Assembly (NCBI GenBank): GCA_010094025.1
Contig: ML991774.1
Location: 374,821 to 438,820, forward strand
Origin: Viridothelium virens
Lineage: Eukaryota > Ascomycota > Dothideomycetes > Trypetheliales > Trypetheliaceae
DNA: 64,000 bases
Reading direction: 5' to 3'
Part shown: positions 1-10,903 of the stretch, piece by piece
Layout: every line of letters begins with the position of its first letter
How positions within the stretch are numbered: position 1 is the first letter of the stretch
Made by a program: the position numbers and the translations under genes
Notes under the pieces: generated by a model
Database searches by the model: none
What the model saw: only the letters and a program-made list of their open reading frames with translations
Told to the model about the DNA's origin: nothing

Positions 1-270
1 TGTAATATTGAGATTCAGAATGTCATCCTCCTTCACCACGGTATCAAGCACCTTTTGGCTTGCTTCGTCCACGATCAGGACTTTCCACTAAACGCGAGGT
101 TGAACTGGTCAGTGGACAACTTGTCCTTCTCCAGAGGATCCAAGACGTACTTCTCCTCGAACTGTATTGCGGATTGTGCCCAGAATGACTGTGAAATGTT
201 AGACATCGCACCAAAGGTCAACGCAGTGCAATTTACTGTCGCGTTGAGCCTGGATAATAGACAGCGCCAT
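1..270 (-). CDS. SEC1: Sec1-family (SM) protein, 5' part only
   Basis: This is the start of a Sec1/Munc18 protein, which binds syntaxin-type SNAREs and drives exocytic vesicle fusion at the plasma membrane. Three exons are visible on the minus strand: 237-270, 151-188 and 87 to the window edge. They are joined by introns 189-236 (GTAAAT...CACAG) and 88-150 (GTACGT...TTTAG). The spliced product begins MALSIIQAQRDIILGTIR and continues through RGEWKVLIVDEASQKVL and VVKEDDILNLNI. This is the typical opening of Sec1, with the conserved W-K-V-L-V-V-D and V-V-K-E-D-D-I-L blocks. The rest lies outside the window. It diverges from SUV3 with 212 bp between the start codons. A different SM protein (Sly1, Vps45) is less likely, because the W-K-V-L and K-E-D-D-I-L blocks fit Sec1 best. 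The splice sites were chosen because they alone restore this frame. Confidence 0.85.
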
Positions 271-482
271 GGTGGGGCAAGGCCCATTGGATGAGACCGA
301 AGGTCAGTCCGAGTCAAAGAGAATGGCAGGAATACAGAGAGAAGTTTCGGGACTACGTCCGAGCGGCGAGAAGTAAGAGGCAGCGTTCGCAAGTTGTGCG
401 TACCGTTTGGTAGGTAAGGTATTGTCTTGCAGGCAAAGTATGAGGCAGTATCGAGGGGTCGTCAGGTCATGCATGTATCGCT

Positions 483-3400
483 TTGTCTCAGACTTCTGCT
501 ACGGCCACTCGTCAACCCATTACCTCGCAACCCATCTGTCAGACCGAGCTTGGAATGCTCACATCGAGCCTGCGCTCCAGCCGATGCAGCTTTAATACCT
601 ACAGGACTTTGTCGACAAGTACGAAAGTTGCCGCACATCGATACCCACAATGGCGCGGACCCACGACTGTCCACATTCGGCGACCTGCACGGTTGCTCGA
701 AACGTTCGACGCAGATGTGAAGGGGAAAGGCATTTCTCGAGGCACCTTAGACCTTCGCCCATCTCGCCATCTCAGTAATACCTCTCGGCCTGCACGGTTA
801 CTCGAAACGTTCAAGGCAGATGTGAAGGAGAAAGCCATTTCTCGAGGCATGCTAGACCTTCGCTCATCTCGCCTACACAGTCATATTTTCCGGTCTGCAC
901 TGGATGAGTCCACTGTAACAGGGGCATTGGACTCTGTCGATAGAAAACTGAAAGACTCCCCTCTATTAGAGGGTCTGGGACTGGACTCTACATCGTACCG
1001 GAAACCCTTCTTTGTGTATAAACAAGCTGTATTAGATGTTTTCCACGGTGACAATGAAGATTGGGTGCAACGGTTGAAGAGGCTTGGGAAGACGACTTCT
1101 AAATCTACATATTCCAAAGAAACCTTACAGCAGATCCACGAGGATGGTGGGCTCAAAGCCCTCGTATCCGCTTTGCAATATGGCTTCTACGGGCACATCG
1201 TTTCTGAAAACTTTAGCACATCAGACCTGACTCACCAGGAGGAGTTAGCAGACCTTCGATACCCTAACGAATGGTTCCCGGCGACGAGGACAATGCACCG
1301 GACAGTCCACCTCCACGTCGGCCCTACCAACTCTGGAAAAACTTATCACGCTCTCAAGAGACTTGAACAAGCAGAATCGGGTGTGTATGCTGGTCCGCTG
1401 CGGCTCCTGGCTCATGAAGTGTATACGCGCTTGAATGCAAAAGGGAAAAGATGTTTGCTCATTACGGGAGAGGAAAGGCGAAGCCCGGACGAGACATTGG
1501 CTGGAGGCCTCAGCAGTTGCACCGTTGAAATGGTTCCGCTAAATAAAACAATGGATGTGGCAGTGATAGATGAAATCCAGATGATGGGCTCGCGAGAACG
1601 CGGTTGGGCTTGGACACAAGCTTTTCTGGGCCTCAAAGCGAAAGAACTTCACGTTTGTGGGGAAGAACGTAGCATTCCCCTGATACGGGAACTGGCAGCA
1701 TCAGTTGGCGACAAGCTCAAGATTCATCGCTATGAACGTTTAAGCCCGCTCAAAGTGATGGACCATAGCTTGAACGGAAGCCTGAAGGGTCTGGAGAAAG
1801 GCGACTGTGTTGTTTCATTCTCAGTCTTCGGCATCCATACTCTGCGTCGGGAAATTGAGAAAGTCACAGGAAAAAAGGTTGCGATCGTTTATGGAAGTCT
1901 GCCTCCTGAGACCAGGGCTCAACAAGCTCGACTTTTCAACGACCCCGACAATGACTACGATTTCTTGGTAGCGAGTGATGCCATTGGCATGGGTCTTAAT
2001 TTGTGAGTTCTCAACTCACTTCACCAACCAGAGTCATCACTGACACTCTATGATAGAAGCATCAAGCGTATTATATTTGAGGCAACTTCGAAAAGACGTG
2101 GCGGCGGCGGCGGGCTGAGTCCTCTAACTGTTGCTGAAGTCAAACAGATAGCCGGTCGAGCTGGTCGATATCGCACTGCAGCCCAAGACGTAAAACAGGA
2201 GCGCTCTGAACAGGAGCAGCCCACAGTCCATGCAAATGCGGAAGTTGGAGACAAAGGTCAATCACAAGGCAAACTCGGAACCCAGGATGGCTCCATATCT
2301 GGTCTAGCATCTCCATCACGGCTATCTAGCACCAACGTGGGCTATGTGACAACTCTCGAGCAAGCCGATTTTCCCTTCCTTCGGGATTGTATGAACAGCG
2401 ACCCAGAGCCCATCACAAGTGCGGGATTATTTCCCCCTGGACCCATTGTGGAACGCTTCACCCGCTACTTTCCGCCAGGCACTCCATTTAGCTACATTAT
2501 GTTACGCTTACACGAGACCGCAAAACTGCATACACGATTTCATCTGTGCGAACTTAAAGATCAGCTAGGTATAGCAGATGCTATCCAACCCGTCAAAGGC
2601 TTGACGACCGTGGACCGAATCATCTTTTGTGCTGCACCTGTGGTAACGAAAGGAGGAGATCTTAGCGAAATCAAGTTGATACGAGCGCTTGCAACGTGCG
2701 TGGAGCAACAACGAGGCGGTGGTCTTCTTGATATCGAGGAATTGCCCCTGGACGTACTTGATAAAGAGCCATCAACATCTCGCGAATATCTGGGCGAGCT
2801 TGAAAGACTACACAAAGGCATCATCCTCTACTTATGGCTCGGATACCGCTTCAGCGGAGTTTTCAACACTCAGACTCTAGCCATGCATGTCAAGGGTTTA
2901 GTTGAGGCCGCCATTGAGAAGGCTCTAGCGGAATTCTCGTTCAGTATGGGCTTGCGACGGAAGCTCCTTGCAAAACGGGAACAGAAGATGATTCGATACC
3001 TTATTGGTGGCAGGCCTAGAGACGCTGAAGCGCAATTACTTACTTCAGAAGCTACTGTGTCGGATGGCCGAGGAGAGCGAGGAAGGCTCGACGGCCAGGA
3101 GAAACGCCGAGACAATGGTCTCGACTTAGCTGCAGATGGGCCTGCTGGAGGAGGAGAGCCTGTGACGGATCCTAAACGCCAGCGCGATGCCCACACTGAG
3201 TCGACTTCCTTTACAGAGTGGCATGCTGCACAGCGCCAAAACACGGCGCAAACAGGTGACGAAGATGTTAAATCAGACGTCGACGGGGATGTTGTCAACA
3301 GCATTGGACTCGAAGCCGACGAACGTACAAAGGGAAAAGGCGTGGGTCAGAATCTAGAATTGTATGACTCCGAGGTTGATGGAGAACTCGACGATGGATT

Positions 3401-3587
3401 AGAGGATTTGAGCGATTCAGTCTCTCAATCTTCAAGTCAAACTGATGAACAGATCAGGTTGCCCGTGTCCGACGACATGACAATGTCAAGTGCAAAGCCG
3501 GAAAAGGACCCTGGCGAAACAATTCGCGTTGTTGACCGCCGCGAGCATGATGGATCTTTCATCCAAGATCAAATGGCGCCCCGTTAG
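483..3587 (+). CDS. SUV3: Mitochondrial ATP-dependent RNA helicase Suv3
   Basis: Suv3 is the helicase of the mitochondrial RNA degradosome. Two exons (483-2002, 2057-3587; intron GTGAGT...ATAG of 54 nt) give 1016 residues. Motifs seen: Walker A GPTNSGKT at about residues 280-287, DEIQ Walker B, the SFSVFGIHTLRREIE and VYGSLPPETRAQQARLF blocks, ASDAIGMGLNLSIKRIIFEA across the splice junction, and QIAGRAGRY. The Suv3 C-terminal domain follows (SAGLFPPGPIVERF). After about residue 760 comes a long acidic Ser/Asp/Glu-rich tail not typical of yeast Suv3 (737 residues). The N-terminus is basic and Ser/Thr-rich, consistent with a mitochondrial presequence. The start could be the codon at 483 or the in-frame ATG at 555, whose product MLTSSLRSSRCSF looks even more like a presequence. 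Residues 67-130 contain a 35-residue tandem duplication, listed separately. Confidence 0.93.
681..871 (+). repeat. Coding tandem duplication inside SUV3
   Basis: Two copies of an 86-nt block (681-766 and 786-871) lie 105 nt apart, a multiple of three. Both encode RPARLLETF-x-ADVK-x-K-x-ISRG-x-LDLR-x-SR. Counting by eye, about 10 of 86 positions differ, and most of these change the amino acid. The block sits between the presumed presequence and the helicase core. Confidence 0.9.
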
Positions 3588-4025
3588 TAGTTGACGGCAG
3601 CTCTACAAAAGGCAACTAGAGAGCAGAACAAACCATGCATGCTGCTTCATCGAGGCAGGACTTTGGCCTACCTATATCCATATATGTATATGTACCTAAT
3701 CTATATATTCCTTGTAAATATATCTAGACCCGAGACAATCCGTCTCTACTCTTGGACGCATATCAAGATGTTTGCGTGATGTTTTAATAGGATGATTTGG
3801 AAACACTGCTACGTATGGCAGTACTCAACTCAAGGTAAAACGAATAAGGTTACCGTACTTATTACTCAGGTTGTGGTTATTGAAGCACTTCGCCCGGTTC
3901 GGAGAAGCTCCCCGCCTACAGTACAAATCTGGGCGGAGCTCTTGCAAACCTATACACAAGTCAAACGGAGCCAACTGTGCTATTTTCTACTTTATTGTCC
4001 CTATCAATCCAAGAAAAACAAAAGA
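3588..4025. other. Intergenic: SUV3 3' end and TRS31 promoter
   Basis: This 438-bp stretch has an AT-rich, TATA-repetitive segment (about 3670-3730) suited to SUV3 3' end formation. It also holds the upstream region of TRS31, with an A-rich leader just before the start codon. I recognise no gene or defined binding site. Confidence 0.6.
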
Positions 4026-4925
4026 ATGAGCAGCCCACAGCCTGCCAAATCCTCTCTCAATGCACCCTCATACCAATCGCTCCCGACTCCGCGTAGTTCA
4101 ACTCCAGCCCTCCGGTATCCGTCGAATAGGAAGACCATCTACGATCGAAACCTCAATCGCAGTCGAACATCTGAACTCAGTCGAGCAAGCTTCGCCTACC
4201 TTTTTGTCGAAATGATAAGCTACGCCCAACAGCGAGTCAAAGGCATCACGGATCTCGAGAAACGGTAAGCTAACCATCTCCTTCCTGCTAAATAACCATC
4301 CTACTCTCTACATATCTCCCTATCTTTAACCCCCCTCCCTCTCTCCCTCCCCTCCCACCCCCCAACCTAACCCCAACAGCTAACCCTCCACCCCGCTTCA
4401 ACCAGGCTCAACCTCCAAGCCTACCCACTAGGTCTCAAACTGCTCGACCTCCTCCTCTACCGCGAACCGCCGCGCTCCTCCCTCCGCCCCACCCGCATCC
4501 TCGCCCTCCTCCAATTCATCCACACCACCCTGTGGCGGCACCTCTTCGGACGCCCGGCCGACGCGCTCGAGCGCAGCACATCCGCCGAATCGGAATACAT
4601 GATCACGGATAACGAGCCGCTCGTCAACACGTACATCAGCGTGCCGCGCGAGATGAGCCAGCTGAACTGCGCCGCGTACGTCGCAGGCGTCATCGAGGGC
4701 GTGTGCGATGGCGCGGGGTTTCCGACGTGGGGCGTTACGGCGCATTGGGCGAATGAGGGGGCGCAGGGGGGTGCGGGAGAGGGAGGGGGAGGAGGGGGGG
4801 GAGGAGGGGGAGGAGGGGCTTCAGGTGGTGGTGGTGGGGGGATGTGGCCGGGGAAGACGATATTTTTGATTAAGTTTCGGCCGGAGGTTATGGAACGGGA
4901 GGAGATTCTGGCGAAGGGGAGTTGA
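4026..4925 (+). CDS. TRS31: TRAPP complex subunit Trs31 (TRAPPC5)
   Basis: Trs31 is a Bet3-family core subunit of TRAPP, the tether and Rab (Ypt1) exchange factor at the ER-Golgi step. The exons are 4026-4264 and 4406-4925. The intron of 141 nt (GTAAGC...CAACCAG) is long for this window and almost purely pyrimidine in its second half. The product is 252 residues. Family blocks seen: RTSELSRASFAYLFVEMISYAQ, then across the intron RLNLQAYPLGLKLLDLL, then EPLVNTYISVPREMSQLNCAAYVAGVIEGVC and the C-terminal KTIFLIKFRPEVMEREE. A Gly-rich insert of about 35 residues (roughly 4740-4850) interrupts the conserved C-terminal part. Exon 2 and the intron form one of the skew islands described elsewhere. 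Its convergent neighbour is the first glycosyltransferase-like gene. Confidence 0.93.
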
Positions 4926-4960
4926 GGGGGAGCTGGTGGGCGGTTGGGTTGAGTTTGGCG
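4265..4960. other. Strand-skew island 1 (C-rich then G-rich)
   Basis: On the plus strand the left half is C-rich and the right half G-rich, switching near 4600. Hand counts: 64 C and 21 G in 4441-4560; 68 G and 20 C in 4681-4800. The island begins in the TRS31 intron and ends past its stop codon, so codon choice alone cannot explain it. Confidence 0.8.
4760..4842 (+). repeat. GGA/GGG low-complexity tract coding poly-Gly
   Basis: A near-pure purine G-rich run encodes the Gly-rich insert of Trs31. It lies in the G-rich half of skew island 1 and may be length-variable between strains. Confidence 0.85.
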
Positions 4961-5192
4961 TCACGGACTACGGCATAAGCATGTGCATACATGCTTCAGA
5001 TGGGACGGTTGTGAGATGCTTGGATGGTAAGTTTCTAGGCTTTTGTTTTATCATTGGTTACATCCGCTAAGAATAATTGCCAGATGCGATACTATATCAG
5101 TTCCGGAACGCCGTATGGGGTGCTTGGAGCCTGTATGCCACGCCGAGCTCCTGAAACATGCTATACATGAAGTACGTCAAAGAAACGGTCTT

Positions 5193-6910
5193 TTAGTCAT
5201 CGGTCTCGAAGACTTGACTGTAGCTTCCGCGACATACTTCTTCCCAGGGTATCCAATCTCCTGATTCCGTACGTGCCCCCCGTCTTTCCGTCTCTTTATC
5301 AAACCAAACGATGTCGCCATTGGGATGATCCACGTCAACAGCGATTGGACGTTTTGAGGGCAAAATATTTGCTTTTATGAGCGGAGTCAATTCGGGCTGG
5401 AACCACATCTTCCGCCACCATTCATATCTCCGCGTAGTCCTGCCATTCATTTCATTGTCGTATAGGATGGCAGGGACAACACCTGTGCGAACGTTGGTCA
5501 GGAGCGGAAGATCACTCCAAGTGCTATTTAGCAGATCAATCTCAAAAGCGTTGAAAGCAAAGAATGGTGGACGTGCGAGCACGAGGTCTTCTGGAAGCGC
5601 AGTGATTCGTGGTGGCCGTACGTGGAGGTGTTGTGAGGCGTTTTTAAGGTCATCCGCGGAGTTGTAGCGGACCCACGCAGAATCGTCTTGCGCGTACGCG
5701 CTTGGATGCGATATTAGACCCAAATAGTCCAGACCAATTCCAAATTCAAGCGGCTTCCCTCGATAGTCATCCATTGTGCGATATGTGGGGTCAGTTGCGA
5801 GACCCCTTGCTTTTTCCCGCTCAGGCCGAAGCCAATTTGTGAGGCTTTTCATGCGCGAATGACGTGCCGCCATGACCTTGCGCTGATACTCTTGCTCGCC
5901 ATATATTTCATTGAAGATTCGCTGTAGGTCTGTCTTGTCTCCCACTGCGTTTGATTTTTTGCCCGCACGCCTGTAAAGCGCTCGCATCTCTTTCACGGGC
6001 CCAACTATTACACCACTATATTGCAAATACTTCGGGGGGACATGGGATACTTGAATCTCGGGATTGGAGTTTTTGCGGTCAGTATACGTATTGTAACGCT
6101 CCTGGGATAGTGGCGAATCCGGCACAGCATAGCAGGCTGGTTCTTCCTCACTATTCGGTTTACAGAACTCGTCTGCAGTAAACAAAATTGTCTGCTTGAT
6201 GCCTTCCGCATCTGCAGCCTTTCCCATGCTTCTTTTGATGCGTTTGTTGGCCTGCTCGTTGATTCGATGGTAACGTTGGATCAATACGTCCGGAGGAAGT
6301 TGAAACCACGCATCGGATCCGCTGGCGACAATGACAAGGTCTCGATCGCGGTCGCTGCCCAAATCTTGAAGGTAATGCAAGATCGCAAACAAGGTAGACA
6401 TGTGGACACCACCGCCGACCATGTCGCGGCTATTGAACACTTGACCCCAAAGGTGCATTGTCGGGACGGGATACCCAAGCACGAGAGCGCTGAGCATTGC
6501 TCTGCAGGAGTCTACAGTACCAGTAGCAGTAGGTCTCAGCAGATGAAGATATGCAGACGTTGGCGCTTCTGTACGAGGTTCCGGAACGACGATGTGTTCC
6601 TAATACGTGTCAGATCTTCGGCTGGAAAATCAACATCGGGGATTCTCGACAAAGTCTCTCTCTCCAACAGCTTTGTGGAGATACTGCACATGAGGAGATT
6701 CAGACTTACAGAAGCGGCTCCGACTGCGAGAACGAGAGCGCCGACAAATGCGACCACGCCCAGGAGCACTTTTCGTGAACGTCCGTTCTGCCATGTCGCA
6801 GGAATCAAGACCCGCAGAGTATCCCATGTACCCGACGGAAAGTCCCCGGAATCAACTTCAGAACCTCGCAGCCTGGTGTAGTGTCCATTTATGAAGGAGG
6901 ACAGACCCAT
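5193..6910 (-). CDS. Type II membrane glycosyltransferase-like protein (copy 1)
   Basis: Two exons (6710-6910 and 5193-6599; intron GTAAGT...TATTAG, 110 nt) give 535 residues. Exon 1 has a cytoplasmic tail and one membrane anchor (VLLGVVAFVGALVLAVGAAS). Exon 2 opens EHIVVPEPRTEAPTSAYLHL and continues LSALVLGYPVPTMHLWG. The luminal part resembles a fungal family usually left as hypothetical. Its motif order recalls the lysyl-hydroxylase/procollagen glycosyltransferase GT-A fold: an acidic metal-binding motif before WFQLPPDVLIQRY, then QTILFTADE, then YSGVIVGP, then a D-x-Q-like site. It is homologous to the gene at 13516-15329, but three motifs differ: SGSD replaces D-x-x-D, YLQYSG replaces LNSG, and TDLQ replaces SDQ. 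Activity may therefore be altered or lost. The substrate is unknown. It lies tandem to UDP-glucose dehydrogenase. Confidence 0.72.
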
Positions 6911-7666
6911 GGCGGTACGGTCAGGGTCACGATCGCTGGTGCAGATGCTATTCGGAGGACGACGGGAATCATTCTTTCATTCTTCCATTCGGATTCAGAC
7001 GTTGGTGTTGTATTCCTCAACCTGAGTCAGGGGCGATGAGATGCGTGGATTTCACTCGGACAATTTTGGCTGTTGCCGGTCAAAGAAAAGGAAAGATGAC
7101 ATCTTTAAGGGCTCCCACCAAGTCTTGGTGTCCCCTCTCTGAATCGTGCATAATGTATGCAAGGGCCCAGCTCGGGCCGACAGGGATCCCCTGAAGTTCA
7201 CTAACTGCGGAGTAACTTAATTCGTGGTCCTATTACTTGATATTGGTATCCGTCTTAAACAGTAATAGTAAGATTACGCGGTTTCCCGGCGTTCAAAAAC
7301 GCCTTAGTCAGATCAAAACGGATCTTGGCACAGCTACAGCTTGGCACCTTGGAATGCCAAGATGTTCATGCACGACTTATGCAGCTCGCCGGTCACCTAC
7401 GAACAACTCATCGCTTACTAGATTCACTACAAACAACGAAAGAGAGCATCCCTCTCTGCGAGTTGACTAGGTGCTAAAATCCACTTCGTACTTACACGCG
7501 GCGACTGTCCATTGCGAAATGCGCAGAAGATGAAAATGCATGGCACCCTTGGGCTCTCCCGAAGCATACTATCTATCGAAAGCAAACCCCTCTCGCCGTA
7601 ACGCCTGCTGGAGAGTGAGGAAGTCCTTGAATGCAATGCGGCCGAATCAATTCTGTCAACTATGTG
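6911..7666. other. Intergenic: promoter of copy-1 gene and UGDH 3' region
   Basis: This 756-bp stretch lies between two minus-strand genes. Short reading frames are present but have no family features. I see no repeat or defined site. Confidence 0.55.
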
Positions 7667-9420
7667 CTACTCCAGTATCGAGCTACTGGCTTTGGGAGTC
7701 CCGCTCTTGCCAATACACTCGACTCTGAATCCGAGAGCCTCGAGTTTGTCCACATCGACCACATTCCTACCGTCAAAAACGAACATGGGCTTTTTCATGA
7801 GACCAGCTACATGTTGCCAGTCCATTCTTGACGACAGATTGCCGTCCTCAGCAGTGCCATTCGCTATATGACCATTACTGAGATTGCTAAGGTTCTTGTC
7901 TTTGTTGACAGGTTCAGACTGGACGAGTCCATTTACAGTAGCGGTGTCTTTCACTTGCGGGATTGTACCACTGGTTGGTACTCTCTCCAAAAGTGGTCCT
8001 TTGCCGTTTAGTCGAAGCCCACTGGCGGTTGGGGGACTGTTCCCTTGAGTAGTCGAGTGGTCCTTGTTGCTAAACTCGTCCCATTCTGTGAGAATTACAG
8101 CAGCGTGCGAATCTGTGCAGGCTTCGTAGGCACTGGTGCATACACTGACACGTCTCTTGAGCAACGTAATGTCGCTGGCAGTGGCTTTCAAGTCCTGCCA
8201 GATTTGCTCTTCTTTGACTCGGGGATCATAAATGCGAATGTCGGCTTGTTCGAGAACCAGGCTATTGACCACAGAGATTGCTGCTGTTTCCCGAGTGTCT
8301 CCTGTGTTCTTCTTGTAAGCGAAGCCCAGAATCGCTATCCTCTTATTCGTGAGGGAATGATACAGGCACTTAGTTATTCGCCGAGTAAAACGGTCCTTTT
8401 GATATTCGTTGATGTCCACGACTGATCGCCAATATGCAGCGACTTCGGGGAGATGAAGTGTATCGGAGATGTAAGCCAAACTGAGGATATCTTTCTTGAA
8501 GCAGGAGCCGCCGAAACCAACAGACGCCTTCAACATTCGTGGCCCTATTCTTGTGTCTTTTCCACACGCGTACGCAACTTCATCTATATCAGCACCGGTG
8601 GCTTCGCAAATGGCGCTGAGAGCATTGACACTACTGATACGTTGTGCTAGCAGCGCATTTGCAGCGATCTTCGTCAGTTCTGATGACCAGAGATTGATGG
8701 TCATGATTCGGTCTCGTGGGATCCATGCGGCGTATACACTGGAGAGCACTTCGGCAGCTTGGAAACCCCGTTCGCTTCGGAGAGAGCCGATTAGTATTCG
8801 GTCTGGATGAAGGAGATCATTGATTGCGGTGCCCTCAGCTAGGAATTCCGGGTTGGAGAGAATTTCAAAGCGCACTCCCGGCCGTCCCGTTGCTGCCAGA
8901 ATCTCCCGAATGGTTTCTGCGGTTTTGCATGGTACAGTGCTCTTTTCGATGACAATCTTGTCACTCTCCGAGACTTCAGCAATCTTGCGAGTTGCAGATT
9001 CCACATAGCCAAGGTCGCAAGCGTGCCCGGCCCCGGTTCCCGTGTATTTCGTTGGTGTATTGACGCTGATGAAGATCAAGTCGGCTGCTCTGACGGCGGC
9101 ATCGACATCGGTGGAGAAGAAGAGATTCGGACTGCGCTCGCCATCGGCGCCGTCCCGAGCAGACTTGACATACTTTAGAAGTTCTGGCTCATATACTGGA
9201 AGGTCGTCAGTGTTCCATGCTCGTATTCGCGCTTCGTTCAGATCAACGACAGTGACTTCGATGTCAGGATTCTTGTCTGCGATTACAGCGCACGTTGGGC
9301 CGCCCTATATAAAGCAACGTTAGTGTCTGAACGGGGTCCGTTGCAGTTGCAAGTTCCTCATACTACGTAACCGGCGCCGATACAGCAAATTTTTCTGACG
9401 TTTCTGGGTGACGATATCAT
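7667..9420 (-). CDS. UGD1: UDP-glucose 6-dehydrogenase
   Basis: This enzyme oxidises UDP-glucose twice with NAD+ to make UDP-glucuronate, the donor and precursor for acidic and xylose-containing glycans. The exons are 9364-9420 and 7667-9304, with an intron of 59 nt (GTATGA...TATATAG); the product is 564 residues. The first exon encodes MISSPRNVRKICCIGAGYV, and the junction restores the Rossmann motif GAGYVGGPTCAVIA. Further motifs: DLIFISVNTPTK, EKSTVPCKTAE, LSNPEFLAEGTAI, HPDRILIGS, the catalytic-cysteine block SVGFGGSCFKKDIL, and LGFAYKKNTGDTRE. Between LTEWDEF and FVFDGRNVVD there is a polar, low-complexity insert of about 90 residues rich in Asn, Ser and Thr, likely a surface loop. The gene sits between the first glycosyltransferase-like gene and the divergent transporter. 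Confidence 0.95.
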
Positions 9421-10903
9421 CGTAATGAGTGACAAACTATCAACTTAATCTAGAAGCGGAGCATGCCGTTCTTCAAGAGAGCAGATTCAGCGAGGACGCG
9501 AACGCTTGGCTGCGGCTTCCCGCGTGTTTGTGTTCGAAGCGGAATTATCACCAATCAGATGCCCCGGGTGATGTACAATGATAGCAGGAGCTCGTTACCC
9601 CTAAATTTTCCAGAACATGCACGACTGGGTGCGGTGTGAGTGGAGTAGGCGCTGCGAGTAGCCAAAGGGTGTAAATGGTGCTTAGAGTCTCACGGACGGG
9701 AAGTTACATATGCACATGTTCTGAAGGAGAATGGGAGAGTGAGAGAATGCAAGGGCGGTTGGGGGAACACGCGGCTTGGCAGGCTGGGCAGCATGATTGA
9801 AAAGGAAACGCCACTGGGCATTCGCCGTGGGAAATCAAAGAGGGTCAGTCACGGCATGGTAGGTGGTAGTGTGACGAGATGGGCAAAGATGGGAAACATG
9901 GAAGATGTGGGAGGGGGGTGGAGGGGCCGAGAGGCTTTCAAAGAAAAAAGCCCGTGCCAGCAATGCGGGATGCGGATTCGCGGAGTGACCGCTTAAAGCA
10001 ACTGTTATCCTCCGCGCCTTCCCACTGGACCTGCCACTTCAACGGCCTGGTACGTACTCCGTCCTCGGTACACCGTGTTTCTAATTGCGGATCGCTTTGT
10101 CAACGGCGACTTTTTAAGGTAATCGCAGCCTCTCTGCTGCTGAGCGACCGAGCAACACAACCTCCAGCTCGTTGTTTGAGCTGGCTGCAGCCTGAGTAGA
10201 AGGTCACGTACCTCTCTGTACGGCAGCGCCAGCCCCGGGCTGCGCTTGGTACCTCACCGTGCGTGGGTGCAGTGGGTGCCTCCTTTGTCCAGCGGACCCA
10301 TCACCGATGGAAGTTGCCAATCTCCCTCCAGTCAACCAGTTCTGCGCCCACCTCATTACCATGCCACGCTTGCTTCTGCAGGCAGGCCGGACCAGGCACG
10401 AGAACGGGACGCGTGAGTTGCCCTGTTTGTATATTCCCAAGACCTTCCAAGACCCGCCAAGACTGCAACACTAGGTGGCGCTTGCGAATCGCAAGTGCGC
10501 ATGGCGTTTGCTTCTCACTTCATCATTCGTCCGAGCCCTACCGGTCATCGCCAGGCTACTTGGCTTCCGGATACGCTCGTATGCTTAATGCTCCCCCGGC
10601 TCTGTTCGACCCGCCAAAATTCTCTTGGTGCACTGTGTTGCTTGGGATTAGCCAAGATCTTAACCCACCCGTTGAGTGCCATGGATCCGGCTTTCAGCAC
10701 GATAGCATCATAGGCTTGCAGGGTGTAGCCAAACCCTTATCTTGCCTCCTTTAAGTACAATCCGCCCAATCTCCTGCCCCTTGAGTGCATGCATTTGATT
10801 GGGGCGGATTTGCACGGTGAATGGGGCTACATTTCATCTCTTAGACGGCCTGGTCACCGAATATTACTTCGAAGCTGCAGTTTTCCAGCACACACTCTCG
10901 CAC
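9421..10903. other. Divergent spacer at the centre of the sugar-gene block
   Basis: This 1.48-kb spacer lies between the UGDH and transporter start codons. It is G-rich at 9720-9960 and more C-rich at 10000-10700, the opposite order to the skew islands. Several frames are open for 70-160 codons but encode nothing recognisable. It would hold both promoters; no operator is identifiable. Confidence 0.5.

Noticed and set aside
6497-6600. Apparent frameshift of 8 nt in copy-1 transferase-like gene (LHIFI frame meeting PTATGT frame)
   Set aside because: A second frame is open from the acceptor at 6599 and reads PEPRTEAPTSAYLHLLRPTA straight into the conserved part, so a normal 110-nt intron explains everything.
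10263-10754. 163-codon plus-strand frame in the UGDH/transporter spacer
   Set aside because: Composition is random-like, with no family features or splice context.
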